Below are positions 1 through 9,940 of a stretch of 35,064 bases of DNA, in pieces (positions within the stretch are counted from its first letter, which is position 1; each line of letters begins with the position of its first letter). Position numbers and translations under genes: made by a program. The notes under the pieces were generated by a model, which saw nothing but the letters and a program-made list of their open reading frames with translations, did no database searches and was not told the origin of the DNA. Source of the DNA: Muribaculaceae bacterium (lineage in GTDB: Bacteria; Bacteroidota; Bacteroidia; Bacteroidales; Muribaculaceae); contig JAFLTM010000013.1 of assembly GCA_022509225.1 (NCBI GenBank), positions 1-35,064 on the forward strand, in the 5' to 3' direction.

Positions 1-258
1 GTTTTGGTAGAATTTTTTGCATCATGGTGCCCTCACTGCCAAAGAATGATGCCGGTTGTTGAGCAAGTTAAAGAGAAACTTGGTGACAGGGCTTCAGTTT
101 ATCAATTCGATATAGACAAGTATCAGACGCTCACTGAAGAAAACGACGTTGAATCTTATCCTACTTTCATTATTTACAAGGATGGTCAGGAAGTTTGGCG
201 TTCTGAAGGTGAAATGCCCGGTGACGAACTCTATAGAGAAGTGGCAAAATACTTCTAA
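1..258 (+). CDS. Thioredoxin-family protein, 5' truncated by window edge
   Basis: In-frame VLVEFFASWCPHCQRMMPV with a CPHC active site and thioredoxin-like C-terminal ESYPTFIIYKDGQEV; reading frame open to the window start. Confidence 0.9.
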   Translation, partial: VLVEFFASWCPHCQRMMPVVEQVKEKLGDRASVYQFDIDKYQTLTEENDVESYPTFIIYKDGQEVWRSEGEMPGDELYREVAKYF

Positions 259-312
259 AAATTTAGCTATTAATTCATTTTACTTATACAATAATTTTTT
301 GATATCCCTACG

Positions 313-350
313 CAAAAAGCGGAATGACCATCAAGTCATCCCGCTTTTTT
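313..350. terminator. Probable bidirectional rho-independent terminator between convergent genes
   Basis: Hairpin AAAAAGCGGAATGAC-CATCAA-GTCATCCCGCTTTTTT, with A-run and T-run on the two sides. Confidence 0.85.
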
Positions 351-403
351 CCATAATAACCAAAATCCAAACTAATCTGTTCTTCACTATATTACGTAAC
401 TAA

Positions 404-2725
404 TCACTCTGTACGCAGCTGTTCAACAGGATTGGTTTTCAAGAACCTTAACCCATTTATTAAAGCCACCATACAAATGATAATCAAGATTACAAAAGTT
501 CCGCCGATGAATATCAAAGGCGAAAGCGAAATCTGCTCCGAGAACTGGGTGAGCCAATCTTTACCGATAACATAGGCACCTATGCAACCCACCACTCCCG
601 AAGCAAGTGAAAGCTTTATAAGGAATGTATAGAACAGGTTCATGATATCCTGTGGCGTTGCCCCGTTTATTTTTCTGATTGCAAGTTCCTTTCTTCGTCT
701 TTCCGATTCGTCGTTCAGGAATGCTATCAATCCCATCAAGGCTATCAGGAATGAGAAAAGACCGCCGATAAGCAATACGTTCCTTATCTTGACACTTTCA
801 TCGTAGATATGCCTCATATCCTCCCTCAGCACCTCCACGCTGATCTCGCTGTCTCCAATCAAGGGATCCACAATATCCTTAATTCTCTTCAAGGCATCCG
901 GCGACATCTCCTTTAATTTAATGACCACATTCATAAAAAATTGATTATTATGGTCAAGAGATCCGTAGGGCCATATAACAGGTCTCTCTTCAGCGTATAA
1001 TAGATTGCCCAACAGGAAATTATCAAACACACCTGAAACAGTGAACAGATTGTCTTCATAACTGGAGACAAACAACTGTTTCCCCACAGCTCCGTCGAGC
1101 CAGAAACCTTGGTCCTGCATTTTTTCCACAAGCTTGCGGCTCACTGCCAGCTCTCTATATTTCTCCGGTTTTCTACCCTCTAAAAAATTGATGTTATAAA
1201 TATCGAATATTTCCGGAGTGGAAGGCATCAAATCAGCAATATTGATTCTGTTATCTTCATCTCCCTCCACAGGGGTTATATTGTTCCCCGAAGCCCCCCG
1301 GAACAACATTGAACCGGCAACCCCAACGTTTTCTATCTCAGGATCTTTTCTTAAAGCCTCGATGATTCTCCTGTAATCCGAAGATTCAGGTGAATAATAC
1401 CTGAAATAAACGATATTGTCTGAATCATACCCGGGATTGAGTGTATTGATCTTGTGATACTGCAATGAAATGATAATAATAAAGCAGACAATAAAGATAT
1501 TCACCATCACCTGTACCGACAACAATGCAACCTTCCATTTCCGGCTGTTTTCGCTATATCCTCTGATTGCCTCGGCAATAGGAACTTTCATATAGACTAT
1601 GGCAGGTATAATAACCGAGAACGATAGCACCAGTGCCATCACTATAGCGATTGCAAGAATTGACTGCGGAACCAAAAGCTCCATGAAGGTATAGCCGGTG
1701 AGATCCTTGATGAGATTTCTCCCAAAGAATATCAGTACCCCGGCCAACGCAAGCGCAGCCACAATCTGCCATAAACTTTCTCTGAAAAGCATCTTGTAAA
1801 TGGAAGACCTGACGGCCCCGTAACATTTTCGGATACCCATTTCCCGTGAACGACGCACCAACGCTGAAATCACCACAAGGATATAGTTGAGGAGACTAAC
1901 CGTGATGATTAAGAACGCAACGATGGAAAGTATGATGATACCGCTTTTTATTTTAGGTTCCGTTCGGTGCAAGGAAGGGAGCGATTCCATTGTAAACCAA
2001 ATGTCCATTCCATATTTTTTCATAGATTCCATATCCATGTGCCTTAACTGCATATCGACTATGGCATCTTTCAGGGAGGAGGGATCAACTCCCTTTCTCA
2101 ACTTGATATAACCTTTATATTGCTCGTTGCCTTCCCAGTTTAATGTGCTGCTTTCAGGCAGCAGATTCAATGAAAAGATTATATCCGGCTTTATACTTCC
2201 ATAGGGTTTGAAGTCTTCATAAATGCCTCCAATGATAAACTTTTGGTCCTGATTCCCTTTTTCTGAAAGCACCTTCCCCATAGCTGTCTCAGGCCCACCC
2301 AAAATCTCGGCAAAAGATTCCGACACCATGACCATATCGGGATTATCCAGAATTTCTTTTGGATTCCCCTTGATGATCCGTTGTTCGAATACTTCAAAAA
2401 AGTTATTGTCGGCGGCAACGCTTGATATAGGATATTCGTTGCCCTCCTCATCGCTTATTGTATTTCCGCCATACCATGTGGTTCTTGTGGCAGCCTCTAC
2501 TGCGGGAATTTCGGCTTTAAACGAGGGGGCAACACCACCGCTCACCTGAGGGAACGTATAACTGTCTTTCTCCCGGTTTATGTTCATTATTATGGCGTTA
2601 ATCCGTTCCGAATCCTTATACCCTGTGTCATAACTCAGTTCATAAAAGATTTTGCCGATAAGGATTATCCCGACGGTAAGCCCCAAACCCAAAGAAAGGA
2701 TTTTAATTATACTGTCTCTTTTCAT
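404..2725 (-). CDS. ABC transporter permease, FtsX/MacB-PCD type (exporter 1)
   Basis: 773 aa ORF; N-terminal TM, large periplasmic region, duplicated FtsX-like TM blocks (REMGIRKCYGA, RRKELAIRKINGATPQDI), ends NPVEQLRTE. Confidence 0.93.
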   Translation of the reverse strand: MKRDSIIKILSLGLGLTVGIILIGKIFYELSYDTGYKDSERINAIIMNINREKDSYTFPQVSGGVAPSFKAEIPAVEAATRTTWYGGNTISDEEGNEYPISSVAADNNFFEVFEQRIIKGNPKEILDNPDMVMVSESFAEILGGPETAMGKVLSEKGNQDQKFIIGGIYEDFKPYGSIKPDIIFSLNLLPESSTLNWEGNEQYKGYIKLRKGVDPSSLKDAIVDMQLRHMDMESMKKYGMDIWFTMESLPSLHRTEPKIKSGIIILSIVAFLIITVSLLNYILVVISALVRRSREMGIRKCYGAVRSSIYKMLFRESLWQIVAALALAGVLIFFGRNLIKDLTGYTFMELLVPQSILAIAIVMALVLSFSVIIPAIVYMKVPIAEAIRGYSENSRKWKVALLSVQVMVNIFIVCFIIIISLQYHKINTLNPGYDSDNIVYFRYYSPESSDYRRIIEALRKDPEIENVGVAGSMLFRGASGNNITPVEGDEDNRINIADLMPSTPEIFDIYNINFLEGRKPEKYRELAVSRKLVEKMQDQGFWLDGAVGKQLFVSSYEDNLFTVSGVFDNFLLGNLLYAEERPVIWPYGSLDHNNQFFMNVVIKLKEMSPDALKRIKDIVDPLIGDSEISVEVLREDMRHIYDESVKIRNVLLIGGLFSFLIALMGLIAFLNDESERRRKELAIRKINGATPQDIMNLFYTFLIKLSLASGVVGCIGAYVIGKDWLTQFSEQISLSPLIFIGGTFVILIIICMVALINGLRFLKTNPVEQLRTE

Positions 2726-2729
2726 AATC

Positions 2730-5141
2730 TTATTCTGTTTTTAAAGCATCAACCGGATTCTCAATCGCTGCACTGTAAGACCGAAGGGTAACAACGCCGG
2801 TAGTAATAAAAAGCACTGCAAGGAACGCCACAAAAAACACCCATATATAGATCGGCGTCCTATAAGCGTATGATTCAAGATAAACAGAAATAATCCAATA
2901 ACTTAAAGGAATTGCAATAATAAAACTTACAATTACAATTATTATGAACTTGAGATTGAACATCCCAAGAATCTCTTTAACGGTTGCACCGTTCACACGC
3001 CTTATGCCTATCTCTTTTTTTCTTCGTTCCGTGTCAAACATCACAAGACCGAACACACCCATCAAGGAGATTACTATAGACAACAAAGTGAAGAGATTTA
3101 TGAGTTTTGAAAGATTCTTCTCTTTTACATAAAACTCTTCCAACGTGTCGTCAAAGAATTGAACATCCCACTGGGTTTCACTCAATGTGGGATCTATCTC
3201 GCTTAATATTTTAGCAATCCTCTCTTTTACCTCAAAGAGATTGACATTGGGAGTGGCCCTAACATATAACTGTTGCAAGTTTCTCCATGGAAATTTCCCG
3301 AACTGATAGAAACAGAAGGCCCCTCCGTCCTCTCTGAGCGGCAAGTAATTAATGTCTTTGGCAAACCCTATGATTTCTGCCGGTTCATCCCGGTGTCCGT
3401 TAAACCTGTCTCCTATTTTCAAATCAAACTTGTTTTTGGCAGCTTCGTTTAAAATAAACAAACCGTTTTCACTCTCAACATCCGACCTCACGAAGTCTCT
3501 CCCCTCAATAATTGGAATGTTCATAAACTGAAGAAAATTGGTTGCCACCGGATAGACTATAAGAGTTATATTCTCTCCATTATAACCCCTGCCCCAACCC
3601 ATGCGTTCGTTTGCCACGACAGGTCCGTCTGCCCAGGTCACGTCACTGATCGCGGGATCCTCTTTCAGGCGATCACCAACCATTTCAGACTTTGCGGATA
3701 TCGCTCCTGTCACGCTAACAGTCAGCAAATTATCCCTTTCAAAGCCCAAATCATGATGCAACATGAAATTCCTTTGATGGTTTATAACGATTGCACATAT
3801 CAACAATATGATAGAAACAGTGAATTGAAATCCTATTAAACCGTTTCTAAACATATTGCCCCTTCCATAAGATGTGAAACTTCCCCTCAATGCCATTGCA
3901 GGATTAAATGTGGTTATATAATAGGCTGGGAAAAGAGAAGAAAGCATCCCTATGACTACCGCAGTCCCGATAGTGATGAAGGTCATTCCCCAATGATATT
4001 TGAAAACCACCGAGGTGCTGATAAGATCTGAATAGGGTGAATGTGAAAATATAACAACCAGTACGGCGCCCAAACCCAAGGCCATAAACACATAACAAAG
4101 TGATTCCAACACCATTGACATTATCAACCTTGAGCGGCTGCCTCCTAATATTTTACGAGTGTTTATCTCTTTCAATTTCACCGGCATTAGTGCGAAAAAG
4201 AAATTGAAATAATTGATAAAAGCAATGATTGTGATTAGAATAGCCACACCTAAAAGAGTAAGGGTGGTGGTTTTGTTCCCTTTTTGATTTTGAGAAATCA
4301 CCAGAGGATTAAGATAAGTGTCTTGAATTGGAAAAAATATGAATCCTCTATCCAGCTCCAACTCTTCCTTCTTTACTCCCCACCCGCTGGTCAGGTACTC
4401 CCCAAGATTCCCGTTTAACAAATAATCACCTAATGCGGCATTGATTTCCTCTTCAGTGAGCCCGGGCTTGAACTTTACATAGTAATCATAAGACCATTCC
4501 GATAAAGAATCCATGTTTTCTGAGCCGATATTATAAACCCATGTCAAAGGGAAATCACTATTTTCCGGCATATCTTTAAAAACAGCTGCAACCTTGGCTT
4601 CCTCGAATTGCGTACTCCCTATGGATAAAAATTTGACCATGTCGCCTGCATGCACTCCTAACTTGGATGCCAATGATTCTGTTAATAGTATAGTGCTCCA
4701 CCCCGGGATCCAATCTTCCCATCTTCCCTCTATTAGCTCCACACCTATCGTTTCAAGTCCACCAACTGTTGACAGGTAATTCTTGACATGAATGGGGTCG
4801 GAATTTTCTGTCAGATATAGATCCTCCTGAAAGGGCGACAACTTTATGGGGCCACCCTTTTCAACTATCGGCAACTCTTGGATTATTTTTTCAGGAATGG
4901 GACGATTTATATAAGAAGCCAATTTACTTTCATCATAAAAATCCTTGTGTAAAAGTTCATAAACTCTTTCACTATCCTTTATACCTTTGTTATGGCTAAA
5001 GTCGTAATGAACCTGAACGATTATAATATAAAGAGCCGCGAACGCAAATGTCAGTCCTATTATATTAAGTAATGTGGAAGCTAAGGTTTTTCCTTTATGA
5101 AAAAGTTTCATTTCTAATTTAATTCTTTTGATTTCATTCAA
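2730..5141 (-). CDS. ABC transporter permease, FtsX/MacB-PCD type (exporter 1)
   Basis: 803 aa ORF; FtsX motif RRKKEIGIRRVNGATVKEI, ends NPVDALKTE; adjacent to paralogous permease. Confidence 0.93.
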   Translation of the reverse strand: MNEIKRIKLEMKLFHKGKTLASTLLNIIGLTFAFAALYIIIVQVHYDFSHNKGIKDSERVYELLHKDFYDESKLASYINRPIPEKIIQELPIVEKGGPIKLSPFQEDLYLTENSDPIHVKNYLSTVGGLETIGVELIEGRWEDWIPGWSTILLTESLASKLGVHAGDMVKFLSIGSTQFEEAKVAAVFKDMPENSDFPLTWVYNIGSENMDSLSEWSYDYYVKFKPGLTEEEINAALGDYLLNGNLGEYLTSGWGVKKEELELDRGFIFFPIQDTYLNPLVISQNQKGNKTTTLTLLGVAILITIIAFINYFNFFFALMPVKLKEINTRKILGGSRSRLIMSMVLESLCYVFMALGLGAVLVVIFSHSPYSDLISTSVVFKYHWGMTFITIGTAVVIGMLSSLFPAYYITTFNPAMALRGSFTSYGRGNMFRNGLIGFQFTVSIILLICAIVINHQRNFMLHHDLGFERDNLLTVSVTGAISAKSEMVGDRLKEDPAISDVTWADGPVVANERMGWGRGYNGENITLIVYPVATNFLQFMNIPIIEGRDFVRSDVESENGLFILNEAAKNKFDLKIGDRFNGHRDEPAEIIGFAKDINYLPLREDGGAFCFYQFGKFPWRNLQQLYVRATPNVNLFEVKERIAKILSEIDPTLSETQWDVQFFDDTLEEFYVKEKNLSKLINLFTLLSIVISLMGVFGLVMFDTERRKKEIGIRRVNGATVKEILGMFNLKFIIIVIVSFIIAIPLSYWIISVYLESYAYRTPIYIWVFFVAFLAVLFITTGVVTLRSYSAAIENPVDALKTE

Positions 5142-5181
5142 TCTATCCCCCTCTTCTTCCGGGAGAAGTTAGAAAAAGCTC

Positions 5182-5862
5182 TTATAGATCATTTGAAATA
5201 TCTGAAACAATTTTCCCGTCTAACAGATCGATGGTGCGCTGGGCTTTGGCAGCATCCTTAGGAGAGTGGGTCACCATTACGATGGTGGTGCCGTCATGAT
5301 TAAGCTCAGTAAGCAGGTTCATTACCTCAAGACCATTCTTGGAATCAAGATTTCCAGTTGGCTCGTCGGCAAGAATCAGTTTGGGATTTGAAACAACGGC
5401 CCTGGCAATCGCCACACGCTGCTGCTGACCTCCCGAAAGCTGACGGGGGAAATGTTTTGCCCGATGACTGATGTTCATCCTTTTCATGATCTCTGTCACT
5501 CTTTTCTTCCTTTCTGAAGATGAGATGTTCAGATATTTCAATGGCAACTCGATATTCTCAAACACATTGAGGTCTTCAATCAGATTGAAACTCTGAAATA
5601 CAAAACCTATATTGCCTTTCCTGAATTTTGTCCTGTCCTTTTCCTTTAGTCCCGACACTTCTGTTTCATCAAACTTGTAACTCCCGTCAGAAGGATTGTC
5701 AAGCAGTCCGAGAATATTGAGCAAAGTGGATTTGCCGCATCCCGACGGACCCATGATGGCCACAAATTCTCCATCCTTGATTTCCATTGACACCCCGTTT
5801 AGGGCTGTTGTCTCTATTTCGTCTGTGCGAAAGATTTTTGAAAGATTATTTACTTTTATCAT
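5182..5862 (-). CDS. ABC transporter ATP-binding protein, LolD/MacB type (exporter 1)
   Basis: Walker A GPSGCGKST, signature [14 protein letters not shown], Walker [13 protein letters not shown]. Confidence 0.97.
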   Translation of the reverse strand: MIKVNNLSKIFRTDEIETTALNGVSMEIKDGEFVAIMGPSGCGKSTLLNILGLLDNPSDGSYKFDETEVSGLKEKDRTKFRKGNIGFVFQSFNLIEDLNVFENIELPLKYLNISSSERKKRVTEIMKRMNISHRAKHFPRQLSGGQQQRVAIARAVVSNPKLILADEPTGNLDSKNGLEVMNLLTELNHDGTTIVMVTHSPKDAAKAQRTIDLLDGKIVSDISNDL

Positions 5863-5904
5863 AACTGTAGAATTATTGCTAATTAATAATTGCTAATTTC
5901 TAAT

Positions 5905-7158
5905 TTACAAGATAAGTGTTTCATTATCTCCGAATCTGTCATACGAGGAGATTATCACCTGCTCTCCGGGTTCAAGACCCTCGGTGATCTCATAGTATTG
6001 AGGATTCTGCCTACCGATCTTTATTTCCCTCCTTGTTGCCTTATTGCCGTTTTTATCAAGCACATAGATCCACCGACCTCCCGTTTTCTGGTAAAACGTG
6101 CCCCGTGGTATTATCACCGCTTCCTCAGGTTGTCCCAATTGGAGGTCGAGATAGAAGGTCTGGCCTCTCCTAAGGTTATTCGGTTCTTCCTCAAATTTGA
6201 AATCAGCCTTAAATTTACCTTCCCTCACTTCGGGATACACCTTTCTCAAGACCATCTCATATCGTTTTCCCTGACGGTCGAAGTTTGCTATCAAACCTGG
6301 AACCACCCTGTCAATATAGTGTTCATCTATCTGGGTTTCCAGTTTATATGTATCTATTGAATTAATTTGTCCGATCATGGCTCCCTCGCCAACCGACTGG
6401 CCCAGATTCACATCCAATAGACCTAATTCCCCATCGATAGGCGCCCGTACTATCAGTTTTTCTTTTCTGCCTCTTATCATTTCCATGTTAAGACGCATGT
6501 TGCTAAGACTCTGCTGCATCTGCTGGATTTCCACGCTTCTATATAGCGAATCCTGCACGGAACGCTCTTTAACCAGCTCATATCTTTTCTGTGAAAGCTC
6601 ATAATCCTCTTTTGCTTTAAGATAATCCTCCTTGGGGATAAGCTTATCTTTATAGAGCGATTCCTGTTGTTTATAATTGCGAAGATTTCTCTGCGCTTCC
6701 GTAGAAAGCTGTAGCTCCTCCTGCCTTACCGACAGTTTCTGCTGCTCCATCTGAATCATGGTGTTACGCAGGATATTCTCTTTTTCTGCAAGCTCGGCTT
6801 CCGCATTCAATATCTGGAGATCGAGGTTATCATTCGACAACACAAGTATGGGATCTCCCGCCTTCACTTTTGAACCCTCCTCTATCAAGATTTCCTGCAC
6901 GATTCCTCCTTCATGAGGCGACAGTTGAACCGACACCAATGGCTGGACACTCCCGGTGATCCTTGTATAGTCATTAAATTCCCCCCTTTCCACGCGGGCA
7001 GTCGTGACACTCTCTTTATCCACTTTCATACTGTTGCCGCTGGTCGTGGCCAACAATACGATTATAAATATAACCAATATGGAGCCCCCCCACCATGGCA
7101 ACGACTTTTTTGTAAAGGCCTTCCGGATCCCTTTTATTTTTGGTAATTCCCTATCCAT
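5905..7158 (-). CDS. HlyD/MacA-type periplasmic adaptor (exporter 1)
   Basis: 417 aa, N-terminal TM, biotinyl-lipoyl-like halves (GGIVQEILIEEGSKVKAGDPILVL), coiled coil, beta-barrel region. Confidence 0.93.
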   Translation of the reverse strand: MDRELPKIKGIRKAFTKKSLPWWGGSILVIFIIVLLATTSGNSMKVDKESVTTARVERGEFNDYTRITGSVQPLVSVQLSPHEGGIVQEILIEEGSKVKAGDPILVLSNDNLDLQILNAEAELAEKENILRNTMIQMEQQKLSVRQEELQLSTEAQRNLRNYKQQESLYKDKLIPKEDYLKAKEDYELSQKRYELVKERSVQDSLYRSVEIQQMQQSLSNMRLNMEMIRGRKEKLIVRAPIDGELGLLDVNLGQSVGEGAMIGQINSIDTYKLETQIDEHYIDRVVPGLIANFDRQGKRYEMVLRKVYPEVREGKFKADFKFEEEPNNLRRGQTFYLDLQLGQPEEAVIIPRGTFYQKTGGRWIYVLDKNGNKATRREIKIGRQNPQYYEITEGLEPGEQVIISSYDRFGDNETLIL

Positions 7159-7159
7159 T

Positions 7160-8488
7160 TTATTGATCGATATATTCTATGCCACTGTAATATTTCACCA
7201 CAGACTCCTTGATAAGATACTTGAAAAGCGAGTTCATCTCATCGGCTTTTGCCTTAAGATAGTTATCATTCGCAGTCTGGAACTCGATAGGAGAAATCAA
7301 CCCTTCCTCCAATTTTTTTTGATTCAAGCGATAAGCCTCCTCCTGAACATTCGATTTCTTTAATGCCTGCCGGTAGGCCACTGCGGTTCCCCTGCAGTCT
7401 TGAATCGCCCTTTTCACCTCCATTTCAACATCCATTTTCTTCTGTTCAAGTTCAAGTCTCGCATTGTTGTAGGCGTGTTTCTTCTTCTGTATGTTGGTCA
7501 CTCCATTTAATCTGTCATAAATCGGTAGAGAAACACCCAATTGAATATATTCCCCCATATTGTTTCTAAACTGACTCCTGTAAGACGGGGAGTTATATCC
7601 CGTATAGGTATAATAACTGGTGCTCCACCCTCCATAAAGGCTGACAGTGGGCAATAGTTGCCATTTAGCCACCCTGTAGTCCCTTTTGGCATTCTCTGCC
7701 ATCCAAATCGCACTTTTCACCTCCGGATTGTTTCCGAGAGCCAGAGAGATGATATGGTCAGGATCAAAAACGTTTTCGATAAAAGGGGGCAGCGATTCCA
7801 CAATGACCAACTCTTCATCTTCATCCCAGAACAAAAGTGACTTGAGGGTCATCAACTGATCTTTGGCCATATTCTCGGTTGAGATAAAATCATACTCCCT
7901 GTCGGCAAGGTCCGCCTCCATCTGAACGACATCGGCATATCCTTTCACTCCCAATTCCTCCTGGCGTTTGGCAAGATTGAGATTTTGGGTGGCATTTTCA
8001 ACCAATCCCTCATAGACGCAGGCAAGTCTGTTGTAATAAACCACATTATAGTACGCCTCCATCACAGCCAGACATATATCAGCCTCCTCCTTTTTTTCCT
8101 GTGATTTGGAAATCAGAAGTCCCGTTTTGGAAATCTTTATATTGTTTACAGCCGAAAGGCCGTCGAAAAGGTCAATTGAGGCATTAAGAGAATAATTGTT
8201 ATGGAATGAGGTCTGGTTAAAATAAGTGTTGGTTTGAGGGTCGATGCTTCGTCCGAAGTTATAATATGCAGAAGTTGATGCACTTACCGAAGGTGTGAAA
8301 GCGCTGAGAACCGCATTCCGTATTTCAAGTCTCCGGTCGCTTATGTCGGCCTTCTGAATTTTTATTTTCGTGGATTTCGATATTGCATACTCCATGCAAT
8401 CATGGAGCGACATCGGAGATCTGACACCAAAAACGGTCTCTGTCAATCCCGGGATCAAAAATATTAAAACAATCAATTTTCTCAACAT
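7160..8488 (-). CDS. TolC-family outer membrane efflux protein (exporter 1)
   Basis: 442 aa, signal peptide, duplicated OEP helical repeats (LNLAKRQEELGVKGYADVVQMEADL). Confidence 0.93.
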   Translation of the reverse strand: MLRKLIVLIFLIPGLTETVFGVRSPMSLHDCMEYAISKSTKIKIQKADISDRRLEIRNAVLSAFTPSVSASTSAYYNFGRSIDPQTNTYFNQTSFHNNYSLNASIDLFDGLSAVNNIKISKTGLLISKSQEKKEEADICLAVMEAYYNVVYYNRLACVYEGLVENATQNLNLAKRQEELGVKGYADVVQMEADLADREYDFISTENMAKDQLMTLKSLLFWDEDEELVIVESLPPFIENVFDPDHIISLALGNNPEVKSAIWMAENAKRDYRVAKWQLLPTVSLYGGWSTSYYTYTGYNSPSYRSQFRNNMGEYIQLGVSLPIYDRLNGVTNIQKKKHAYNNARLELEQKKMDVEMEVKRAIQDCRGTAVAYRQALKKSNVQEEAYRLNQKKLEEGLISPIEFQTANDNYLKAKADEMNSLFKYLIKESVVKYYSGIEYIDQ

Positions 8489-8512
8489 TATATCAATTTT
8501 ACACTCTTTTTC

Positions 8513-8529
8513 TTACATCAAGCGTGCCA
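8513..8529 (-). promoter_or_regulatory. Candidate sigma54 (-24/-12) promoter for exporter 1 operon
   Basis: Minus strand TGGCACGCTTGATGTAA; GG-N10-GT with intact TGGCACG -24 box; adjacent regulator is NtrC type. Confidence 0.6.
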
Positions 8530-8580
8530 AAATTGATATTTAGTTGATTTTCTGAATATTGACCTAATTTGGAAATTTTG

Positions 8581-8605
8581 AAAAGTGTAAAGACTTTACA
8601 CTTTT
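8581..8605. promoter_or_regulatory. Candidate upstream activator site for NtrC-type regulator
   Basis: Perfect 12-bp inverted repeat AAAAGTGTAAAG-A-CTTTACACTTTT, centred 77 bp upstream of the putative -12 element. Confidence 0.55.
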
Positions 8606-8662
8606 GTAAACCCCTCCCCTTACAATCTTTACAATACGGAAGCAAATTTCTCTAAAAACAGA

Positions 8663-9940
8663 CTAAGCCGGAAATGAAATGACAAACCGGGTAATACCGT
8701 CAGTGCCCGTTGAAAGAGAATACTCTGCTGAATGACGGCTCAAAACATCTCTTACCAATGTGAGACCTATCCCCTTCCCGTTTGGTTTGGTGGTAAAGAA
8801 AGGTGTGAACAGTTGATTCGATATGGATTGGTCTATAGGCGCGCCGTTGTTGGAAATCGTGAGAACAACTTCCCTTTCATCTCCTGTGACATTTATCTCT
8901 ATGACGCCCTTTTCCCGAATACTTTCCACGGCATTCTTCACGATATTTAGAATGACCTGCTGCAATAATCCCGAATCAGCTTTTATAAAAAAGTCGTCTT
9001 CTCTTTTATTATATATCAATTCAATATTTCCCGGAATCATTCTTTGGAGAAAAGGAAAGATTCCATCTAACTCTTTCCCCAACTCTATCATTTGTAAATT
9101 TGGTTCCGGAAGTTTCACCACATCCGCATATTCCCTGATGAAGTTGCCCATGCTTTCACAACGATGCTCGCAACTTTCCACCACCCTTTTTATTTCCTCA
9201 TCTGTAGTGGTCTCTGCAATAATTTCCAGCACGGAACGCACACCTCCCATCGAATTGTTTACCTCGTGAGAAATGGTGCGGATCACTTTCTCGTATGCAA
9301 TCTTCTCGGCCTTGCGTATCTCCTCTTCGAGACTTTCTATAAGAAAGAATTCCCGTTTGAAACCTTCCTGAATGAAATTAAGATGATAAATTCTGTAGAT
9401 ATGCAAATTTCCTTTCCGAATTATTTCGGCGTTTCCCAAAGGCACCTTCGTCATTTCCGGTACAAGATCGTTTTCAAGTTCCGACAACATCCTCCCGGAA
9501 ATCGAATCTTGCGACTTAATCCCGAAAATTTTGAGGAATGCTCGGTTCGTCATAGAGATCCTGTTGTCGAAATCAAGCATCACAACCCCCAAAGGCGATG
9601 CCTCTATCAAAAGCTGCAAAAGGCTTTCCTGTTCTTTGGTCTGTAGGCGTTCTGCCCGAAGCTTGTCTATAAGTGAGTTAAACAGGCTCACAATCCTGTC
9701 GGAAGTCGGTTCACCCACCTTGACAAGACGATTGTTGTAATCCTGCGATTGAATAAGTTCCATACCTCTCACGACAATGGCGTGAGGCAGCCATATTCCT
9801 CGGAAAATTATCAGCGTTGCAAAAATTCCCGTTCCCACCGGCAAAAACCATGCCCAGTAAGGGATGTCTCCCACAATGGCCATTACGGTCAATGCCACGA
9901 AACATAAAGACAAGATGATGAAACTTAGAGGCTGTCTCAT
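8663..9940 (-). CDS. Sensor histidine kinase, NtrB/NtrY-like, with TM segments and PAS-like domain (HK1)
   Basis: H-box RTISHEVNNSMGG, HATPase N-box NIVKNAVESI and G-box GKGIGLTLVRDVL; LLIEASPLGVVMLDFDNRISMTNRAF PAS-like region. Confidence 0.93.
   Translation of the reverse strand: MRQPLSFIILSLCFVALTVMAIVGDIPYWAWFLPVGTGIFATLIIFRGIWLPHAIVVRGMELIQSQDYNNRLVKVGEPTSDRIVSLFNSLIDKLRAERLQTKEQESLLQLLIEASPLGVVMLDFDNRISMTNRAFLKIFGIKSQDSISGRMLSELENDLVPEMTKVPLGNAEIIRKGNLHIYRIYHLNFIQEGFKREFFLIESLEEEIRKAEKIAYEKVIRTISHEVNNSMGGVRSVLEIIAETTTDEEIKRVVESCEHRCESMGNFIREYADVVKLPEPNLQMIELGKELDGIFPFLQRMIPGNIELIYNKREDDFFIKADSGLLQQVILNIVKNAVESIREKGVIEINVTGDEREVVLTISNNGAPIDQSISNQLFTPFFTTKPNGKGIGLTLVRDVLSRHSAEYSLSTGTDGITRFVISFPA

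Noticed and set aside
5890-6360. 156-aa plus-strand ORF antisense to the exporter 1 adaptor
   Set aside because: Shadow ORF of a clear HlyD-type CDS; no domain features
9164-9646. 160-aa plus-strand ORF antisense to HK1
   Set aside because: Shadow ORF of a clear histidine kinase CDS
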